Shown here: piece by piece, positions 37,462 through 51,835 of the stretch
Position numbering within the stretch: the stretch's first letter is position 1
How the letters are laid out: every line of letters starts with the position of its first letter
Source: Coriaria nepalensis
Taxonomy: Eukaryota; Streptophyta; Magnoliopsida; Cucurbitales; Coriariaceae
NCBI GenBank assembly: GCA_027186245.1
Contig: CP114499.1
Coordinates: 563,001-627,000, forward strand
Direction of reading: 5' to 3'
Length of the DNA stretch: 64,000 nucleotides
Made by a program: the position numbers and the translations under genes
Notes under the pieces: model-generated
What the model was told of the DNA's origin: nothing
The model's database searches: none
Seen by the model: the letters and a program-made list of their open reading frames with translations, nothing else

Positions 37462-40400
37462 ATGGAGCTCCAGAACACAGTGAAGGAAGCCCTAAATGCA
37501 CTGTACCATCACCCCGACGATGCGGTTCGTATTCAAGCCGATCGATGGTTACAGGACTTCCAGCGAACGCTCGATGCTTGGCAGGTATGTTCAAATCTTC
37601 TGCTCGTTCTGTTCGTCTGCGTTTATTAATGGACAATTTGAGTGTATGAGGTTTCTTTTGGGTGCGATTCTGAGCTTTTAGCTGGAGTGTGGTGATTTAT
37701 TTGGTGCTCTTTTGGTTTTGGATTACGGAAAGTGTAGTCAGATTGCTGTCTTCGAAGTTCGGATCATTTGATGAGATTCTGTGTGTGAGAGGGTGATTAT
37801 AGATTAATTAGGGTTTGTTTTTCAATCTAAGTATTAGTAGGTGATTGCAAAGAGTGTGCTAAAATCGATGCACTTGCGTTTTCTTTCAATTACCTTTGAT
37901 TGGCCTGTAAATGTTGGGATTGTAAGTAATCGATAAGCCCAGGCAAGTTAGATCATTCATTTCCATTTCTCTGTGGAAGTTCAATAGATACAGAATGAAG
38001 AGCACGCTTCAATTTCAAATTTATTCTGGAAACTAGAACTTGAGAAATCAAAAAGTTATCTTTATCTGGAAGAAAAGACTATGCCTGTAGAAGAGTAATA
38101 GATGCATAGTATGCTACTGTGCTGTTTAGCATATGCAAGTTATTTTGATTACCTTCTCAGGGATGTACTGCTAATGTGTTCACACGATCCCAGTATATAA
38201 ATATTATGTCAGTTCCAATTATATTGTCCTTGCCTAGACATTTGCTTGTTTTAGCTTGAAATTGAGTTATACGGCTCTGGGTTAAATTCTGTTGATATTT
38301 ATGTTTAGTCGAGTGGTAAATGTAAACCATGACATTTAAATACAAAGAGTGGTAAATGTAAACCATGACATTTAAATACAAATCTTGACTTTTAGTATTA
38401 ATGATAGAAGGTAATCCCTGAAGTCAGATGCTTCCATAGTCCTTATGAATTCAAGAGCTAATATGTGAAACATCGTGGATGAAAAAATGAATACTAATTA
38501 TCATTTTCAACTCTTAATGTTGTTGTTTCTCTCCCTTTGCGTGACATGACTATAGTGACAGTCCCTTTCTTCCTCTATATTGCTGCATTTATCTATTATT
38601 TGTTTTGCCCACTATGGAGTTCCTTTCTACATGGTCAAGCTAATTCAATTATTGTCCTTCTTGTATTCTTATTAGGTTGCTGATAATTTGCTTCACGATT
38701 CTACAAGCAATCTTGAGACCTTGATCTTTTGCTCTCAAACCCTTAGAAGCAAGGTAACTTTCCTTGAATTAGTCACATCTCCACTGACACAATTTCTCAA
38801 TCTATTGGTTGTTCAAGATGTAGATTCTAAGGTTTGAAACTATTGGGACTGTTTTTAGCATTTGATAGTTTCATTTGTTTAGATTTTGAGTGCATCTTCA
38901 ATCCAATGTAGGTACAACGAGATTTTGAAGAACTACCTTCTGAAGCTTTTCGTCCGTTGCGTGATTCGTTAAATGTGAGTGAGTATCTATTAAGGCTTGC
39001 CTTTTTATCCAATTTATATGATTCCTATCTTCTTCTGTTTTTCCCCCCCCTCTATTTGTGTAGTCAAAAGGGCCATCCTGCCTTTATCTTTGTCGTTGCC
39101 TGATTTTAGATGTGCATATTTTAAATTTCAAAAGTTTATCTTCCAAACCATATATTTGTATGGTCTATTAGATTTGATTGCATAAAGTTTCAAATGCAGA
39201 ACTTATTGAGAAAATTTCACAAGGGTCCTCCTAAAGTGAGAACTCAGGTATCATACAAAATTTATATCTTGTTTGAAGTTCTGGTAACTTTATGATTATC
39301 AGAGGGTCTAATGGTTGTATATGTGGCTTTGTAGATTAGCATTGCAGTGGCTGCATTGGCTGTGCATGTTTCTACCGAAGATTGGGGGGATGGTGGTATT
39401 GTTAATTGGCTTAGAGTTGAGATGAATTCGCATCCGGAATATGTACCAGGATTTCTGGAGCTTCTAACTGTTTTGCCTGAGGTAGGAAAGTTTCAGCAGT
39501 CCTGTGAATCTCATTTTAGTTTGTTTGATATTCAAATTATAGCTGTAAAAACATAAAATTGACTTCTACACTATAATAAATCAAGGAGTGATGTCACTCC
39601 TCCTTCCGGTCTTAGCTTTCAATTGGGAATTGGTCTAAACTGTTTGGGTTTTCAATATGCCAAAATGCGATAAAATGCTTTTGAATATGACAAATTCTTT
39701 TCCAAAGATATGCTTAACAATGTGATCCAGATATTGTTCCCTCCCCAAAAGTATTTTGGTAAACAGTTTATCTAGTTGCATCTGTAGGATACTAGAAGAA
39801 AAACAGATGGTGAATACACATCTAATTATCTTTTGACGGCTGGTAACTCTTTTTTTGCTGCCTCTTCCCCTTTGTTTTGTTATTATAATCAGGAGGTATT
39901 CAACTACAAGATAGCAGCTCGTCCAGATAGGCGCCGACAATTTGAAAAGGAGCTCACAGCTCAAATTGAAGTTGCTCTTAGTATTTTGACTGCTTGTTTG
40001 AATATTAATGAGCTTAATGAGCAGGTGAGATCTTTCTTGTTGTTACAAACTTATTTCATTAATATTGAGGATGTAATTTATCAAATCGCTTTGAATGTAC
40101 ATCTAATGGCTTTTCAACTGTTCCATCAATGGTTTCATCAGGTACTCGAGGCATTTGCTTCTTGGCTTAGATTAAAGCATGGGTATGTGATTCGCTTCCT
40201 TTATGTGCACACTTTAAAGGATATGTACCTTCAAACACTCTTGTATATGTACAAGATATTGGGATCCTATTTAGGGAATTCAATCATAGTGATTTCTTTT
40301 TACCTTGTTTAATTATGTCAGGATCCCAGGATCCATGCTTGCTGCTCACCCATTGGTTCTCACAGCTCTTTCAAGCCTAAATTCCGAGCTACTTTCAGAG

Positions 40401-43400
40401 GCATCTGTAAATGGTATTATTTTACACGATTTTGATTTTGATTTTTTATTTTCCAGATAGATCATAAATTAAATTGAGAAAGATGGGCTAATTTACATAG
40501 CAATTATATTTCAATGATGAATTTTGTATATAATTAAGAAATTTGGCGATTTCTAGGTAGGAAGCAATACATGTTCTTCAGTTTAGATGTTTGTAATCTC
40601 CCTCTTTTGTGTTAGTGTTAGACTAACTGTAGAGGGAAAAAAAAAGATCAATATCTGGATATTAAAGTTTTAAGTTTTGTTAAATCTAAGAAACTCAGTC
40701 TACTCATCAGAACTCATATTCCAGAATTCAGTCTACTCAGTCTAACATCCCCTTTTCTCGCTTTGTTATTGATGATGGTAGTCCTGTTTCTTATATTCTC
40801 CTTTTTCTGTGTAGTTATTTCTGAATTGATACACTACTCAGCAGCTGGAAACGCAGGTGGAGTACCTGTACATATGCCCTTAATTCAAGTAATTGTTCCT
40901 CAAGTTATGAATCTAAAGTCACAACTCAGAGATTCTTCAAAGGTAATACAATTAGAGACATGTTGATCTTTTATTGTCTAGAATTAGAATGTCCACTTAT
41001 CAAGAAAACCTTCGAGGCACTACACATGGATAATAATTTCCTGTAGAATATGATTGCAAACATGAAAGTGCTAATACATGTATCCCGTTTTGTCCAATTC
41101 TACTTTCAGGATGAAGAAGATGTCAAGGCCATTGCTCGCTTATTTGCTGACATGGGTGATTCATATGTTGAGCTAATTGCAACTGGTAATTTTTCGTTCC
41201 GTCAAAAGTGTTACAAATTATATTAGTTAGGTTATTAAGGGTGGTAATTGGAGTTTAGTCTTAGTATAAATACACATAATAGATAATAGTGAATAATAAC
41301 GATATAAATACCTATCAATATATAGTTAATTTGCATTGATTAGGATTTCTGCGATCTGAACTTTTTTTTTTTGGCATCTACGAAATGCTTTTGACTTTTG
41401 GGTCTTTCAATTTTCTGGTTTAACTTATTTCTAGTCAGTAAATGCTCTTTACTTTTCTTTAGGTTCTGAAGAATCAATGTTAATAGTTCATGCACTACTT
41501 GAAGTTGCTTCACACCCCGAATATGACATTGCTTCAATGACTTATAATTTTTGGCATAGTCTCCAGGTGAACTTGACCAAAAGGTGAATCCTTCTGGAAT
41601 GTACCTAGTCTTCTGCATTGTGCTTTAACAAATCATTTAATATAGAATTCTGATCCACCAGGGATGCATATATTTCATTTGGTCATGATTCCGCCATTGA
41701 AGCAGAAAGAAATAAGAGGCTGCATATGTTTCGGATGGCATATGAGTCTCTTGTATCCTTGGTATTTCCTCTTTTCCTGACTATTATGATTTGAGCACCC
41801 CCCCACAAAAAATAAATAAATCAAGCTTCATATCTAACATATTTGAGCTGTTTGGTATTGTCTTATTCCTCAAGCTGAGATGAAATATATATTTTTGGTG
41901 TCTACAATGCCAATTATGTTGTTCTTATCCGCTCTCCATTAATGTTTTGTCTTTTTGTTGATAGATTACCTTGCATTTTTTTTATCGTCTAAAGCTTCTC
42001 ATCTGTGCTTTTCTCCCCCTTCTCACAGGTTAGCTTCCGGGTTCAATATCCTAAAGATCACCAAGATCTTTCGTATGAGGATCTCAAGGAATTCAAGCAA
42101 ACCAGATACGGTATTTACTGGCTTATTGGCACTGGATATTCTACTTATCCTATTCAAGTTATTAGTAATGTAGTTAACATTATCCCTCAGATTTGGCGCA
42201 TGTTTGCATTATTTGATGTAACATCTATAGAGAGTCATTTATCCTCTTTTTGTAAAGGCAATCATTAAATATTGCTACCTACAAACCCTATCAAAAAGAA
42301 GAAAAAGGAGGGGGGGGGGTGTTAAATGCTTTCTACTGTCCAGTTGAGATTCTCATCTCCTGTCAATTTCTTTTACCCAATTAATCCTTGCTTTTTTTTA
42401 TTACAGGTAATATTCAAATGCTAAAAGGGGTCTTACATCTGCATCTCTTTTTTAATTATTGACGAAATTGGTTTATACTCATTCTACAACACTAACATAA
42501 TATTTGTTATATCACTAGCTGTTGCGGATGTCTTGATTGATGCAGCATCAGTTTTAGGAGGTGATTTGACGTTGAAAATTCTTTACATGAAGCTAGTAGA
42601 GGTGTGTATCTCATTACTATTATTATATTATTAATCTAATGTACCACCGCCAACAATTCATAAAAATAATTCAAAAAATTCTTTTCAAGTATTTTGTAGG
42701 TTGGAACTTGTATTGTTTGCATCACTTCCCTATGGTTTGAATGCTACAGTGGCTTTGGTAGCCTCTCACTATAAAATCTGTGTAGTGCCCTCAAACGTTA
42801 TGAAAACAGAGTGAAAAACCTCCAAGTTTTTGCCCATCTATTTCAGCCTATTAAACGTTATTTTGAAAATGATTTATATTGTCACCGATTGGTTTCCAGC
42901 CCTTTGATATCAGTGGGACCTTATGGAGTGCTAGTCTGTTAAGCTGATGTGACTTGAGAGAATTTAAATCTATTGTTATAGGTTGGAATACATTGGTGAG
43001 AGGGAGAAGGCCCAAATGCTTTATATATGTCACTCTGCTTTCTTGACTTCTTCTTCTTACTCTTATCATCTTCTTCACTGAACGTGCCAGACTTTCCCTT
43101 GAAACCAACTCAGTATAACAGTGGATTTAGTCTTGGGGTTTTAGAATCTGACAAGAAAAAAGGTTTTCTCTGATTGCAGTTGCTGTCATCAGCTGCACTG
43201 ACACTAACTATGGGAACCAATATTTGCTGATTTGACACTAGTGTCTCGTTATCATCTGCTGTTTCTTCAACTTATGTACTTAAGCTGCAATTGGGGCTAA
43301 AATTAAATTTGAACTTGCATCCCTGGTGGAGAGAATAGACCATTACTAACTGTGCTAACATATGGGCTTCTTGCACTGCTGCAATTGGCTCAGTCTGGTG

Positions 43401-46400
43401 AATTTTGCTGAAGTTTCCATTCCAATGATGAAAAGTACGATCCTTTTCTGCTTTATGTATCTTAAAGATGTTGAAAGTAAAGGATTCTGGGAATTAATTT
43501 TCATCCTGAAATATTCAAATATTTTTTAATCTGTTGTACAGTTTAGTAGGTTAGAAAGGATTTGCAGTTAGGTCTTAAGGAGTCAGCTTTCCAATAATCC
43601 TTGTACAACAATGCTTTGACTTCTTTCTTAATGGTTTGCAGTTAGGTCTTAAGGAGTCAGCTGTTCAATAATCCTTGTACAATGCTTTGACTATAGATAA
43701 TAAATGTACACTGACCCTATTGAGCGCGCAGGGCACGCACACACACAATAAAGAGGAAATATATAGTCTGTAACAATAAAATAGTGTATAAAAGGAAAGA
43801 AATGTTTGTAATTATAGAGGATTGTTAGCTGTAAATGAGAATAATTCAATGGTGTAAATTAGGAAGTAAGTAGCACAGCTAGGTAGCTAATTTTAGCTTA
43901 GTTTCTTATTTTTACGTGTTCTCCTCTATAAGAGGAATATGGGTGCCTCTATTCAATTATGAAAATAATTAGAAAAGTTTTCAAATAGTTAGTGTTTCTT
44001 CAGTAATATATAATCTGTAACCAATCCAAAAATTGAGTTCCTCCCAACCTCTTGACTGTAGTGATGCTGTCCTATTTTTGCTTATAGATTGCCTTCAATA
44101 CTGACAACTGTAAATGCTCTTAGTTTCCTAGGTTTTCTTCCCACATGGTCTCTAAGAAAACAAAAGAAATGTTTGTCCAACTGTTAAATTTGCATTGCGG
44201 TCCCTCAATGCTTGTAATCAATTGATCCTCTTATTGTGTGTCATCAGTCACTAAGTGCTTAATGATATCGTAATTAATTGAATCCATGCCCTTTTAAGTA
44301 AATATTAAACGTGATCATTTTAATTATGTAAGGGTGTTGGTAGCTGTGGGAATGATGAAGATGGTGAATGGCGACCAGCAGAGGCTGCTTTATTTTGCAT
44401 CCGAGCTATATCAAATTATGTCTCAGTGAGCGAAACTGAAGTAATGCCTCAGGTATATATCATTTTTTTCCCTCCTGCTTCCACATGATCTTAATTGAAT
44501 ATGGTCATATATACTTTGTAGTTTTACTCAAATACTGCTACTTCTATATTTTAGAAAACTATAGTAGGTATTCTATTTTTTTGGTGTTATATGATGATTT
44601 ATAATGTCTGTCTCTTCACAATGTCTTACGAGATCATTTCTAGAAGAAAAAAGAAGGGGGAAAAGGGACCTTTTTTTGGCTTATTGTTGAAGTAATGATT
44701 TAAATTCTTACCTTATGGACCTGTCAGTGTGATTTATTATCTGCAATGTGCGAGTCTATTACTTACTATATGAGTAATAATGGAATCTCCTGTTCCTTTA
44801 TCTATTCTTGTCATTTATGACTCATGATTTATCCTACTGTAAAGACCCTAAGGGCTTCGTGGTTTGTTTCTGTTTGCTGCTAAGGTTATGGCTTTGCTTC
44901 CTAAACTTCCTCGACAAGCCCAACTCCTTCAAACAGGTAACATATCCTTCATGATTCATCAGATTTTACTCGATAAACTAGCTACTTTTATCCTTTCGAA
45001 TGGGGTTGGATGGACCTTTGACAGTTGTGATCTTTTCATTATCAGTGCCTCATCTACCTTTCTTTAAGAAAAAGAAATTACTTCAGCAATTGATGGTCAT
45101 ATAGCCTTTCTAATGTATATGGTAATCTTGTATCGATTATAGCTTAATGCATATTTATGCTTGCCGAATTTTGTCAGTGTGTTTAACAATTGGAGCATAT
45201 TCAAAGTGGGTAGATGCTTCTTCTTGTGGACTCTCTATACTGCCTTCAGTAATTGATATTCTCATGAGTGGCATGGGCACATCTGTAGAGTCTGCAGCTG
45301 CTGCAGCTTTGGCATTCAGACATGTCTGTGATGGTATGGTATCTTATCTATAAGTATTTATTTATTCTTCCTATTTTCATTTATTAGCTATTAGAGAATT
45401 GAAGTAGACTTGCTTATTGTCCAATAATATTAACATGGTCTTGTTCATTTAAATTTCTGATGTTTTTCTTTGCATCTTGCTTAATTGGTCTTCCTCCCCT
45501 TCTTACTCTCCCATACTGACCATCGTGCATAATAACATTGTATTTCAATATGTTCTCAACTGTCAAGCTCGATTCAATCAGTTACATCACCTCTCTTAAG
45601 TGTAGATTGTCGGAAAAAACTTTATGGATTCTTGGATGGTCTTTTCCATTTATATAATGGGGCTCTTTATGGGGAAAATAATTTTAAAGTTTCTGCTGAG
45701 GACTCACTGCATCTGGTGGAGGCGTTAAGGTAATCCCACTAATAATTTGAAGCTGGTACCTGATGGATTCGGCAGCCTATGTTGATTTCATGTTATATCT
45801 TTGTTTTATCTGGCAGCATGGTTATCACTGAACTTCTGCCAGACAATGCCAAGAGGGCTCTGGAGGCGTTATGTTTGCCTGTTGTCACTCCTCTTCAGGT
45901 TAATTTCATTTTCCTCAAAACTACCAGGTTTTATCTCCTTACGAACTATACTTAATGTGAAGTGTACAAAACCAGGAAATTCTTAATCAAGGCCCAGAAG
46001 TATTAAATAAGAAGCCTTCTCATGACTTGACAGTTCATATTGATCGGTTTGCATATATCTTCAGGTGTGAACAAAATCTCTTCTGTTTCTTGTTGCCATC
46101 TAATGTTTCTCTACTTTAGGTTTATATAACTTAAAACTGAGATTGATTTTTAACTTTAGATATGTAAATCACCCCGAAGCCGTGGCAGATGCAATTCAAA
46201 GACTTTGGCCAATTTTTAAAGCCATCTTTGATCTGTAAGCACTTTAAGCTGCTTCCAGGACCCTGTGATCTCCTCTGCAGATGAACTTGGGCTTTTTTGC
46301 TTATCTGATATATTTATATCATTTGCTCTAGTCGTGCGTGGGACATGCGGACAATGGAGTCTCTTTGCCGAGCTTGCAAATATGCAGTAAGTTCTTGGAC

Positions 46401-48592
46401 ATCTGTTGGTCTCCTCTTTGGTGACTAGTTGAATATTTGTAACATAGTAGAATGTAAACTCTTCGACATTTGGCGGTCGCCTCTTTGGTAACTGGTTGAA
46501 TATTTTTAACACAATTTAGAGTTGATAAGAATATAACCAAATAATTTGGAAAACTGCTAATCTTGCACTGGGCATAGCGTTTGAAACTCCAATTTGGATC
46601 TGAACGTGAATTTGGGCTTCAACCCAAGTTTCTTCCAAGTTTTGTTCAACATTTTTTTCTTTTGTCTAAAATCCAGTTTAGTTTTTAACTTAGAATCTGA
46701 CCAAATACCAGTAGTCTATAACTGGTAGCAGTTTCTGGTTAAAAGGAGTGCTGCGAGAGTACGATGCATTTACCTCGATACTGAATTCTCTTAGGTTCGA
46801 ACTTCTGGAAGATTCATGGGAGTCACGATTGGAGCTATGTTAGAAGAGGTCCAGGGCTTATATCAACAGCATCATCAACCTTGTTTCCTTTATCTTTCTA
46901 GTGAAGTTATAAAGGTTAGTGCTTTTCTAGTTTTCTTAGATTGGCTAGGCATTAAGCTCTATTTTATATGTTATTTATTTGAAATGGTGATTCCCTTTGG
47001 TTGTAGATATTTGGTTCTGACCCAGCTTGTGCAAGCTATCTACGAAATTTGATTGAAGCACTATTTATGCATACAACACGCCTTCTTACAAATATTCAGG
47101 TAAGATTTATCCAAGCTCTTTGCTTATTATTTAGAAGGTTTTTTTTTCCTTTTCTTTTTCAAATTTATTATCACTTTTTCTTGTTTCTGCAGGAATTTAC
47201 TGCCAGACCGGATATTGCAGATGATTGCTTCCTATTGGCTTCTCGATGCATTCGCTATTGTCCTCAATTATTTATTCCCTCTGCTGTATTTCCATTATTA
47301 GTAGATTGTTCGATGATTGGTGTCACAGTACAGCACAGGTCTAGTCTTGTCACCCATTAAAATATCTACTTGGGTTTCTTATGGATTATGTTACTGCAGA
47401 TTTTTTTTTACGGTTTCAGGAATCATTGGTCCATGTCTGTTCAAACTACACATACTTTTTTTGATCTCGACTCCAGACATTCATTCTCCACTTTGTTCTT
47501 ACCTGCAGGGAGGCATCAAATTCCATATTGACCTTTTTAGCCGATATTTTTGATCTTGCAAACTCTGGAAAGGGGGATCAATACTTGCCCATTAGAGATT
47601 CTGTAATTATTCCTCGAGGTCGAACCATCACCAGAATTTTAATTGCATCCTTGACCGGGGCATTACCAAGCTCTCGATTGGAATCGGTATGTTAGTTCTT
47701 TTATTTTTTGCATTAAGGATGCATTCATATAAAATTTGAAATTGGAGTTTGGGTAAATTTTGAAACTTGGCATACTGTATGTTAGTTGTATTAGGAACTA
47801 GGATGTAAACTAGACTTACTACTTGATCAGTGTTTGAGGCAAACTATGGTTCTATGGTGTCAGTTTAGACTTCAGATCTAAACACTAAGGTGCAATTGGA
47901 TAGGCATTTAAAATGTGCCACTTTTGGCCTGAAATCTAGTTTGAGTCCACATAATCTAAGAAGCAACCTAATTTTCATTAAATTATGGCTGGCATAGTGT
48001 TACCTAGATTTTATTTACCTAATTTCCAGTTTTGATCGCCTATCCAAATGCAACATAAACCTGATTCTACATTAAGGCTCAATTTGCTTTTAGTGGCTTT
48101 AGAACTAGATTTCTGAAACTAGATTTTTAGTATAAGATTATATTCTAATTGACATATAGTGTTTATTTAAGAGTTTAGAAATCTAATAAATTAAATCCAA
48201 ACAAGCTGTTAGAGATGTTTAGGCAAACCAGGCCCAAGAGTAGGTAGTTGTAGGTGCCTTCTTTTATAAAAAGTTAGGAAATTTCATGAAATCACACCCT
48301 TTTCCTTCAGGTAACCTACACATTATTAGCTCTAAGTCGAGCTTTTGGAAGCCAAGCACTAGAATGGGCAAAGGAGTGTGTCTTGCTAATCCCATCATCA
48401 GCTGTTACAGAAAAGGAGCGCTCGAGATTTCTAAAAGCAATATCAGATGCAGCTTCTGCTTTAGACATTAATACCCTTGCGATTCCAATAGAAGAGTTAT
48501 CTGACATTTGCCGGAGAAATCGTACCGTTCAGGAGATTGTTCAAGGAGCTTTAAGGCCTCTCGAATTGAATCTCGCGCCTCCTGTATCATAA
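37462..48592 (+). CDS. MOS14: MOS14 / transportin-SR (importin-beta family)
   Basis: Twenty-seven coding exons totalling 961 aa; all phases join without conflict. First exon 37462-37584 (MELQNTVKEALNALYHHPDD), then 38676-38753, 38912-38974, 39200-39247, 39335-39481, 39893-40024, 40142-40182, 40322-40413, 40815-40942, 41110-41185, 41463-41583, 41662-41761, 42029-42110, 42519-42601, 44333-44452, 44885-44936, 45178-45333, 45606-45729, 45817-45898, 45976-46064, 46160-46234, 46332-46386, 46795-46914, 47007-47099, 47193-47338, 47509-47686, 48311-48592. The protein is a helical HEAT-repeat solenoid with an importin N-terminal domain (KVRTQISIAVAALAVH) and Xpo1-like segment. Arabidopsis MOS14 imports SR splicing factors into the nucleus and is needed for correct splicing of immune receptor transcripts. 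Introns 1 (1.1 kb) and 14 (1.7 kb) hold short tandem duplications. Confidence 0.96.
38311..38382. repeat. perfect 36-bp tandem duplication in MOS14 intron 1
   Basis: Two identical adjacent 36-bp units beginning GAGTGGTAAATGTAAACCAT (38311-38346 and 38347-38382). Confidence 0.95.
43561..43695. repeat. 74-bp tandem duplication in MOS14 intron 14
   Basis: Unit starting TTTGCAGTTAGGTCTTAAGG at 43561 recurs at 43635 with a few differences through TTGTACAATGCTTTGACT. Confidence 0.85.
46394..46515. repeat. diverged 67-bp tandem repeat in MOS14 intron 22
   Basis: CTTGGACATCTGTTGG..CTCTTTGGTGACTAGTTGAA near 46394 is followed about 67 bp later by CTTCGACATTTGGCGG..CTCTTTGGTAACTGGTTGAA; both end in ATATTT(G/T)TAACA. 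Confidence 0.7.
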
Positions 48593-49967
48593 ATCTGGGA
48601 TCAACCCATTTTGCTTAGGCCCTTCTCTTTTCCTAGATGTGCGTCTGTCAAATGAGTGTTATACACCATTTTCTCTGTAATTTTGGCTTATTCTATTCTT
48701 TTTTATCTTTTCTTTCTTTCTTTTTTCCTTTACCCCCTTTTGGTGTATTTGGCTAATTTATTCTCCAATTTTTAGGGAGAATTTCTCTATTTCTTCACAT
48801 TGAGTGGGGGAGAGTAAAAAGGCATTAGAGTTAAAACTTTTTCTCTTTTTAATCCTTCGGATGCGGGACCGTACAAGTAGTGTGTGTTTTTTTTTTACGG
48901 GCTCTCTTTCTCAGTTTCTTTCTTTTTTTTTACTGCTTTTGTTGGGGTAAAAATTCACTTAGGCACAGGCATGTAATTTATTGTAATGGAAAGGAACGTA
49001 AAAAACAAAAAACAAAAAGAACTTGGAGTGATGAAAATCTTTACCCGTTTAACTGTGTTTAGTAGTTCTCAATTAAAATAAGTGAAAATTAAAATAATTA
49101 ATAATTAAAATGAAAAAGAACGGTTAACCGTTATCCGATCGACGCACCTAACCGTTAATTACTAGTCAGTTAATTAGTCAATAATTTTCTAATCGGTTAA
49201 CCGACCCATTTTAAGCCGTAACTGTTGAAACAGTCGGTCACGGTTTGCTCATACTCTTATGAGCTACAGTCACCTGAGAAAAATGAGGATATGAATCTAT
49301 TTACATCTAATTTATGATGGTATTTAACTATTTTAACCTTATATTTACAGTATTCTACATTTTTTACCCCCACCCATTTTCTTCACCTGCGTTCTCCCTC
49401 CTCCGTCTGGTCCTTTTGTACTCCTTCTGGTCCTTTTGTACTCCTTCCTCATCTGCGCATTACCCCACTGCCTCACCTTTTCTGCTCCTCTTTCTTCTTC
49501 GCCTTCGCCCTCTTCCGATTAGCCAGCATACCCTTCTTCTTCGTGGTTCCGTCAGCTCAAGGGAGATAGAAGAGGAAGGAATTCGTTTTTTTTTCATTCC
49601 CAGTGAAGCGGAGTCACCAAGCGAGCATTTCCATCAATACCCACCTGCGATTCATCATATTTTACGTTTAGTTTAGAGGTATTTTTGAAATTCGTGTACT
49701 AAAAAATCTTGTTTTCAACCATTTTCTATGATTGTATCTGCCCTTTATATCAGTTGGTATATGCTCTAGACAGAAAAAAAGGTAGAAACTTCCTCTATTT
49801 CAAAAGATAAGAAAAGGCAATGAACAAAAAGGATGGTATGTAAACTGTGAAAGCCTGGCTTCCAATCTTAGCATCCTTGTTTAGTGCTATTTGCTTCCAC
49901 AGCCCTACTTCTTCTCATCGTTCTTGCAGTTCGTCACCATCAGGCTCTATTCTCTGAACTCGAAGCC
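48593..49967. other. spacer MOS14 to ORC2
   Basis: MOS14 3' UTR, then 49110-49250 with repeated CGGTTAACCG palindromes (49120, 49194 regions) and CCGTTA words that look like an old repeat, then the pyrimidine-rich ORC2 leader with GTCCTTTTGTACTCCTTC duplicated near 49410-49450. TTCTTGCAG at 49921 may be a leader splice acceptor. No gene seen. Confidence 0.5.
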
Positions 49968-51835
49968 ATGGAGATCAACGAAGGGGATGATGAAGAGTTT
50001 GGATTCTCGAGGAACTATTTTCTTGCTAAGGAACTGGGCGGAACTCCCAAGAAATCGAGTAATAAGCTCTCTGACATCGACATTGTCGATGAACAGGTGC
50101 TCGCCTCTAATTCCTTGATGCTGTATTTTAGTTATGTATGTTTAGATTCAATATAACCTTGAGAAATCCGAGCAGGAATTGATAGAAGCGGTTTCCAGTA
50201 TTAAACCGAAACACGAGAAGGAGATTCAGTCGCTAATGAGCAGCTACAAAAGTTCCTACTCTAAATGGGCATGGGATCTAAGGTATGTGATTTCCTTTAT
50301 GTTCTCATTTTTCAAACTATGTGTGTTTGAATGACTAGATTAGGGTATCAATAGCGGTGTGTATTCTGTTTTCAGTGTTATTGGTTATTGTCCAGGTGTG
50401 GTTTTGGTCTTCTGATGTATGGATTTGGATCCAAGAAGGCCTTGCTTGAAGATTTTGCTTCAACAGCGCTGACTGAGTATTCAGTAGTTGTAGTCAATGG
50501 CTATCTTCAATCAGTTAATATTAAACAGGTATTATGGAAATTACATTTGATCATCAAACCATAACAATCTTTCATTCATGCATTAACAAGTCTTAACTGT
50601 ATATGAACTTAATAGTTGGTTGCTACTTGCTAGCTTCATGTTTTGATGGAATCTATACCTCCCTTTTCCCTGCTTTTTGGTGTTGATTACAAAAACCTTC
50701 ATGTCTTAATGTAGGTTGTGGTAGCCTTGGCTGAAGTTCTGTGGGCTCAGTTAAAGGAGAGACAGAAGGCTCATTCAGGAAAATTACCAAAGGTTCTGCA
50801 TCAATTTAGTTCTCGGTCCATGGATTATCTCCTATCATTCTTGGATGGACTGCCCGTGGAGGACAATGATTGTTTTGTGTGCATTGTGGTACACAACATT
50901 GATGGACCTGGGTTACGTGACTCTGAGACTCAACAGCATCTTGCACGAATTGCTGCTTGTTCTCACGTTCGCATTATTGCATCCATCGACCACGTGAATG
51001 CTCCACTCTGTAAGCGCGGTCTTTATATTTATCTGCATTGGTCTAGAATTCAAGTTTCTAGTAATTTGAATTTTCCCCCTGTTCTATTCCATACATACAG
51101 ATTGTGCTTTGGGTCTCTCTAGATGTTTTGGTGATTGTGTTTTACATTAAACAGTTCATATTCATTAAAAGAAGAAAGTTGTGGGTTGTTGTAAGGGCTG
51201 CTGCATTCATTCGAAATCATCATGCATTGAAGAAGGAACATATGTAGCATAGAATCCATAGCTGCTACATCGTTAGTTCTGCTTACTCTCTCATGGTGTA
51301 ATTTTCAGTGTGGGACAAGAAGATGGTTCACACTCAGTTCAACTGGTATTGGTATCATGTTCCCACCTTCGCACCATACAAGATTGAAACAATGTTCTAT
51401 CCTTTGATTCTCGTGCATGGCAATACCGCACAAACTGCAAAAACTGCTTCAATAGTTTTAGAGAGCTTGACCCCTAATGCCCAAAGTGTCTTCAAAGTTC
51501 TTGCACAACATCAACTATCTCATCCTGATGAAGAAGGTAACCACTCACTTATAAAAACAAACAGCTTCAAATTAAGATATCATCTCTTCAAATACTCATA
51601 TGTTTGTCTTCGCTTTTCAGGGATGACGATTGAAAATCTGTACAGTGTTTGTCGGGAACGCTTTATAGTGAGCAGCCAGCTAACATTAAACACCCATTTA
51701 ACAGAATTCAAAGACCATGAGTTGGTAAAGATTAGAAGGAATTCTGATGGCCAAGATTGCTTGTACATTACTCTTACCTCTGATGCACTCGGAAAACTAT
51801 CAACGGAAAGCGGATTAGGAGCCTCTGACTTATAG
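49968..51835 (+). CDS. ORC2: origin recognition complex subunit 2
   Basis: Six exons (49968-50096, 50176-50282, 50396-50528, 50715-51009, 51309-51536, 51621-51835), 368 aa, close to the 363 aa of Arabidopsis ORC2. Signature stretches: [87 protein letters not shown], and the winged-helix end [23 protein letters not shown]2 is an AAA-like subunit of the six-part complex that marks replication origins and loads Cdc6/MCM in the nucleus. Plant ORC2 lacks the long disordered N-terminus of animal ORC2, as here. The start at 49968 is chosen over the longer in-frame 49884 because the family begins with a short acidic segment. Confidence 0.95.

Noticed and set aside
49314..49676. 120-aa plus-strand frame upstream of ORC2
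   Set aside because: Pyrimidine-rich leader translated as Phe/Leu/Ser/Pro; no family resemblance.
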